Source: Sanguinoderma infundibulare (taxonomy: Eukaryota; Basidiomycota; Agaricomycetes; Polyporales; Polyporaceae). From it: a DNA stretch of 64,000 nucleotides. Positions 59,112-64,000 of the stretch are shown here, one piece after another. The notes beneath the pieces are model-generated. The model was not told where the DNA came from. It did no database searches and saw only the letters and a list, made by a program, of their open reading frames with translations. Numbering within the stretch: the stretch's first letter is position 1; every line of letters starts with the position of its first letter. The position numbers and the translations under genes are program-made. The stretch spans positions 2,666,001 to 2,730,000 of the forward strand of contig JAVLRN010000001.1 of the NCBI GenBank assembly GCA_032821775.1, read 5' to 3'.

Positions 59112-60321
59112 ATGGCCAACACCATCAAAGCCTCCGTCGTGCAAGCCGCCACTGCGGCGTACTCGCTTCCCGACACCCTGGACAAGCTTGAGAGGTTGAC
59201 TCGTCTCGCCAAAGAACGTGATGGTGCTCAACTTGTCGTCTTCCCAGAAGCCTTGTTCGTCCATTTCTTTTCGAGACCGTGCTTGCGCTCAAATACCCGT
59301 GTATGTCATCTAGCATCGGTGGTTACCCTAAGATGTCCACGTTCGGGCTCGTCGTTGGGGACCGTCGCCCCGATGGCCGCGACGAGTTCGTCCGCTATGC
59401 TAAAGCTGCGATCGAGATCCCGTCCCCAGCCATCTCCAGGATCGAGCAAGTCAGCAAGGAGACGAACGTCTTCCTCGTCGTTGGCGTGATCGAACGCGAC
59501 CAGGGCACACTCTACTGCACGGCAGTCTTCGTGGATCCCGAGAAAGGCTTCATCGCGAAGCATCGGAAACTCGTCCCCACAGCGATGGAGCGCATTATAT
59601 GGGGCCAAGGTGATGGCACGACGCTCCCGGTGCTCGATAAGACTTTCGAGAGCGCTACGGGCCAGGGCCCTCCGGTCCAGACGAAGCTCTCGGCGACCAT
59701 ATGCTGGTGAGTGCTCACCGTGGCAAGACATGTCCCGTATGCAGCACCTGACAGTGTGACGCGCAGGGAGAACTACATGCCTCTACGTGGGTTCTTTGTC
59801 TCTGCTCGGGACTATGTCTTTGTGCTGACGGCGCGATTATCACCGCAGTGCGAACGTGGTACTACTCGCAGGGGACGCAGATCTACTGCGCGCCGACCGT
59901 CGACGCGCGGCCGTTGTGGCAGAGCACGATGACGCACATCGCGCTCGAAGGCCGCTGCTTCGTGCTTTCCGCGTGTCAGTTTGCGCAGGAGAAGGACTAC
60001 CCCCCGGACCACGCTGTCGCGGACGCAGAAGCCCGGAACCCGGAGAACGTGATGATCGGGGGCGGAAGCGTCATCATCAGCCCTCTAGGAAAGGTGCTCG
60101 CCGGGCCCTTGTTGGACGGCGAGGGCGTTATCTCGGCGGAGTTGGATTTGGACGATATCTTCCGAGGCAAGTTCGACCTCGATACGACGGGCCACTATGC
60201 GAGGAACGATGGTGTGTGCCTTTTGTTATATCGTTTGTGTAGGTGTCGGTGGGCTGACCTCCCACTTGAAGTATTCCAGTTGAAGCTCGTCGATCCAGCG
60301 GTCACATCTGCCAAGCAGTGA
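59112..60321 (+). CDS. Nitrilase
   Basis: Five exons: 59112-59254, 59314-59706, 59767-59786, 59849-60211, 60272-60321; 322 aa. The catalytic triad of nitrilases is present: Glu in VVFPEAFIGGYPK, Lys in AKHRKLVPTAMERIIWGQG, Cys in TICWENYMPLLR, and the later QGTQIYCAPTVD and WQSTMTHIALEGRCFVLS segments are those of true nitrilases (branch 1) rather than amidases. It should hydrolyse a nitrile to acid and ammonia; the substrate cannot be read from the sequence. Exon 3 is only 20 nt and carries the residues right after the catalytic Cys (ENYMPL). Confidence 0.92.
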
Positions 60322-61918
60322 TGTCCGTGTTGAGAATTTTGTAACAATTCGAGCGAGAATATGGATTAAACGATTTGTTCCCCACCAACATACGTGTCTG
60401 CAGCGGTGTCGCGGATGCCTGATAGATAGGCTGTTTGTTTCCAGAAGCATGTCTGTGTGAGTGACCCACGTTCAAGGACTCTTCAGCTGATATACCTATA
60501 GGCTGATCAGACAGAAGCATTGTTGTCTTCGGAAGTTCTGCCACCCATGCCTGATGACGCTAGGAAAGGTACGCTAGTCGAGTTGACTCGAACAAAAGGC
60601 GCAGTGATCATACGATGGATGGTTCTGTGCTTTTCGGACGAGTGCTCTGAAGGAGTTATAAACAGGCGCCGTTGGGTATCAGGCGAGTCATTCCTTCGCT
60701 ACGTTGGCCACTTCTCTACTGTCGGTTGCCTAGGAACTGATTTTCCCTCTATACAACGTTCGCTACCTTTGCCGGTTAAGGGTCATTAGGCTGTGGGACC
60801 GCCTTTGGCAAAAACCCTGTGACATGTCGAGTGTATATTGGGAGATGGTGGCACCAAGCTCGTGGCCACCGGCCATGGCGGGAGTGGAAACTGTAGAGAG
60901 CGAGGGAATACCTGCCGACATCATATACGCGTCCGAAAGAGATTTGACTATCCTGGTAAACACAGAGCATCCGTATACGCCTTCCGATAAGGCTGCTCAT
61001 CGGGGTCGGCTGTAGGAATGGCGGGAAGAAGTAGCGGCCGCATTGTCGACGGCTTGTGACAAACAAGGATCGCAGTTTTACGCCGCCGGGTGGTAACATT
61101 GCCACTACTCGGGCGACTGGGCCCTCGACGGCTTGGAAGCCAGGGCGTCCGAGCATCAGGTCAGCGGCTCCTTCTCAGAATGACTGCAACCATCGCATGG
61201 CAATTGATTTTCGCCTCGACAGCTGAGCATGGGATTGAGCTACAACGCAGTCTCTTGTCTATATTATACTTACCTCGCATCCATGCCGTAGTGGTAGACA
61301 TGTTTTCGTTACGACATTGCTGAATCGGGATCTAGAGGCTGACTCTCAAACGGCACAAGCGCCGATAGAAAGCCGAGACACGAAGGGATGTCGGTCGACC
61401 CTGCTGCTGCCCTCTACCGCACCCCACGCCGACGTGGCTTTTCTCGGAATAGCGTCCAGCTGACAGCAGGGGTAGGAGATAGTGTTTCCGTGCGTTTCCT
61501 GGTTCTGTGCCGCACGTTGCAACCGTGTGCAGGGAGCCAGAACCTCATATGAAGCGGAAGAAGGGCCGTAGGTCGGAGTTGATAACAGTATGTCGACTCG
61601 CAGCGGACCCCCCACGATCCGAGGCAGGACGCCGCTTCACTGGGTGAGTGGTCATGCTACGTAAAGAGCGGGGAGGATATAGACGAGGCTCTGGCGGTGT
61701 GGGTGGTGCAGATAGTCGTGCCCAAGCCGGGCGTGGTCTTCGGCGGCGCCACAAAATCAAGCAGCAGCAAACAAGGACAGCGCTCACGGCCGTCTTCAGT
61801 CCTCTCCCCCGTTCCATTCCTCGCGGCCATCCAGGTAGCGCAGGCCCCCTCGTCGCCCTCTCCATCCCCTCCACCACTCGCCCTTGCGCCTCTCGCTCCT
61901 CTTTCTCCACCGGCAATC
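60322..61918. other. 1.6-kb gene-free stretch upstream of the septin gene
   Basis: No ORF here has a family motif. A TGATGA at about 60552 on the plus strand lacks a matching D box and guide at a normal distance. Pyrimidine-rich DNA just before 61919 is a plausible septin leader. Confidence 0.45.
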
Positions 61919-63646
61919 ATGTCCGACTACGGTTCCACCAACGGCGACGCGTCCGCCTCGCTCTCTCCCAGGGCGAACGGCTCCTCTCCTTCGCCTCAGC
62001 CTGAGCTCCATGGCCTTTCCCCCATCATCCGGAAAAAGCTCATGGGCTTCGTCGGCTTCGCCAACCTCCCGAACCAGGTCCACAGGAAGAGTGTCCGCAA
62101 GGGCTTCCAGTTTACCGCCATGGTCGTTGGTACGTAGCAACACGTTGCACCCTTTTGCGGATGTTTCTCAATGTGTCTGTCCAGGGGAGTCTGGTCTTGG
62201 CAAGTCGACCCTCATCAACACCCTCTTCAACACGACGCTCTACCCCTCCAAGGTGCCGGTCCCCCCAAGCGCAGAGCGCCCCTCCACCGTCGCCATTGAG
62301 AGCATCAGTGCTGGTGAGTAATTGATGCTCCAGCTGGCAATTGCGCGTCTGAGCTAATCCTGCCTTGTCAGACATCGAGGAGAACGGTGTCCGTCTCCGC
62401 CTGACGGTTGTCGACACGCCTGGGTTCGGTGACTTCGTCAACAACGACGATTGGTATGTCAATCAAATTTGCACTACCTCTGATGTGTCGTCTCACGCGG
62501 CCCTCCCAGCTGGAAGCCCATTGTGGAGAGCATCGAGTCGCGTTTCGACTCGTACCTCGAGCAGGAAAACCGCGTCAACAGGCAAAAAATCGTTGACAAC
62601 CGCGTTCACGCTTGTCTCTACTTCATCCAGCCCACCGGTCACTCGTGAGTACCTCCATCGAGAACCATAGTTTCGAACGGCGCTCATGCTGTCAATCTCA
62701 CATAGGCTCAAGCCGATTGATATTGAGTTCATGCGTCAGCTTCACACCAGGGTGAACCTGATTCCCATCATCGCCAAGGCGGATACCCTCACGGATGAGG
62801 AGGTCGCCGATTTCAAGGCCAGGGTGAGTAATCCCTGCCAGGTAGTTTGATGTTCCAAGGTCTGAAAGGCCGCATTGCTTTAGGTGCTCGCGGACATCGC
62901 GCACCACCAGATCCAGATCTTCGAGGCGCCGACGTACGAGAACGAGGACGAGGAAGCCGTCGCGGAAGCCAAGGAGATTGCCAGCAAGATTCCGTTCGCG
63001 GTCGTTGGCTCCGACAGGATTGTTCAGACTCCTGATGGTCGTCAGGTTCGCGGTCGTGCGTACCCATGGGGTGTCGTTGAGGTCGACAACGAGGACCACT
63101 GCGACTTCGTCAAGCTCCGCCAGATGCTCGTCCGGACCTACATGGAGGAGCTTCGCGAGTTCACAAACGACGTTCTCTACGAGAACTGGCGAACAGAGAA
63201 GCTCATCAGCATGGGCGTCGTGCAGGACTCGACTGTCTTCAAGGAGGTCAAGTAAGTCATGCACCCGTCTTGGAAGGTCTACATACATCCTGATCGTGCT
63301 CTCCAGCCCTGCTATTCGTATCCAGGAGGAGCGCATCATGCACGAGGCCAAGCTCGCTAAGATGGAGGCGGAGATGAAGTTGGTCTTCCAGCAGAAGGTG
63401 GCGGAGAAGGAGGCCAAGCTCAAGCAGTCTGAGGAGGAGCTCTATGCACGTCATCGCGAGATGAAGGAGGCGTTGGAGAAGCAGCGTCTCGACCTCGAGG
63501 ACAAGAAGAGGCGGATCGAGAGTGGTCGCCCCCTGACGCCCGAGAAGCAGAGCGTACGTGCCACCCTCTGTTGTTTTTCTGAGGCGAATATTGACGTTGT
63601 CATTGATCTGCAGACCGGCAGGAAGAAGAACTTCTTGCGTGGTTAA
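61919..63646 (+). CDS. CDC3: Septin, CDC3 group
   Basis: Eight exons: 61919-62129, 62185-62313, 62372-62453, 62510-62644, 62706-62823, 62884-63251, 63307-63553, 63614-63646; 440 aa. The polybasic stretch and septin core are intact: [21 protein letters not shown]-loop GESGLGKST, switch [13 protein letters not shown], and the septin unique element ending [20 protein letters not shown]. The C-terminus is a long coiled coil ([20 protein letters not shown] to KKRRIESGR). The [17 protein letters not shown] context places it with Cdc3/AspB. It forms hetero-oligomeric filaments at septa and hyphal tips. Confidence 0.94.
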
Positions 63647-64000
63647 GGGTTCTTTCGGAATGTATCTTGATGCATATTGGTTTCGTTTGCTCTGTCTCAG
63701 TGGTGTTGCCTTACTTAGTCTCCTATATTCCGCCGTTTTGCTGCGCTTCGCTACCGTACATCTCCGGTCCCTATGATGCGTTCGATGTTGATAATCCCGT
63801 TTTGTAGTGTCTACCACAACACTCACCCACACTCGTTACTCCTGGATACCACCTTGTCTCGTACTTTCATCCGTAGTACGGTCTGTTCGCTCTCTACTAA
63901 AAATCGGACAGTAGTGAGCCACATGAGTCGATCTTATGACATACCCTATTCTGCGACGCACGAAGTTGCGGATGGACTTTCGATATAAGCACATCTCAAA
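63647..64000. other. 3' flank of the septin gene to window end
   Basis: 354 bases of AT-richer sequence after the septin stop codon. No other feature recognised. Confidence 0.5.

Noticed and set aside
60545..60660. TGATGA with a distant CTGA upstream of the septin gene
   Set aside because: The boxes are about 95 nt apart without a C'/D' pair and the guide does not match rRNA that I know.

Overview
The window is nuclear DNA from a filamentous basidiomycete, most likely a wood-decay agaricomycete of the Polyporales type. Genes are dense and cut by many short introns (mostly 48-75 nt, GT-AG, with CTGAC or CTAAC branch sites), coding DNA is GC-rich, and the gene families are typically fungal. 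About 26 genes could be traced exon by exon. For most of them the spliced exon lengths sum to whole codons and the joined protein keeps family motifs across every junction; that is the main evidence for the coordinates.

Layout. 0-7 kb: NOP6-like RRM protein (cut by the left edge), the NEDD8-conjugating enzyme UBC12, an isopenicillin-N-synthase-like dioxygenase and a fused PabA-PabB aminodeoxychorismate synthase. 7-20.7 kb: TTI1, dCMP deaminase, RNase P/MRP subunit POP3, a GNAT protein, a small orphan gene, a decayed SDR gene and VTA1. 21-25.5 kb: two tandem pectin methylesterases. 26-40 kb: an orphan coiled-coil protein, an RNase-H-fold protein that has lost catalytic acids, a PPR-like protein, the proteasome tether CUT8/STS1, a probable snoRNA host locus, the O-acetyltransferase CAS1 and a rhomboid protease. 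40.5-46 kb: a two-domain hydrolase/SnoaL-like gene and an ankyrin-DIL protein. 46.5-64 kb: RRP15, GID8, a BCK1-type MAPKKK, a disrupted IQ-motif gene, a CZIB-type zinc protein, mitoribosomal mS35, a nitrilase and the septin CDC3.

The neighbours do not form a pathway cluster. The set is mostly housekeeping (rRNA and ribosome maturation, neddylation, folate and dTMP precursors, proteasome localisation, multivesicular body sorting, cell-wall signalling, septins). The accessory part is the pectinase pair and the fast-evolving or damaged genes around it. The less expected content is non-coding: two introns carry what look like dual-guide C/D box snoRNAs, one in a locus without a convincing ORF at 34.25 kb and one in an intron of GID8 at 47.8 kb. 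Three genes (SDR, IQ-motif, hydrolase/SnoaL) carry splice-site or reading-frame damage.
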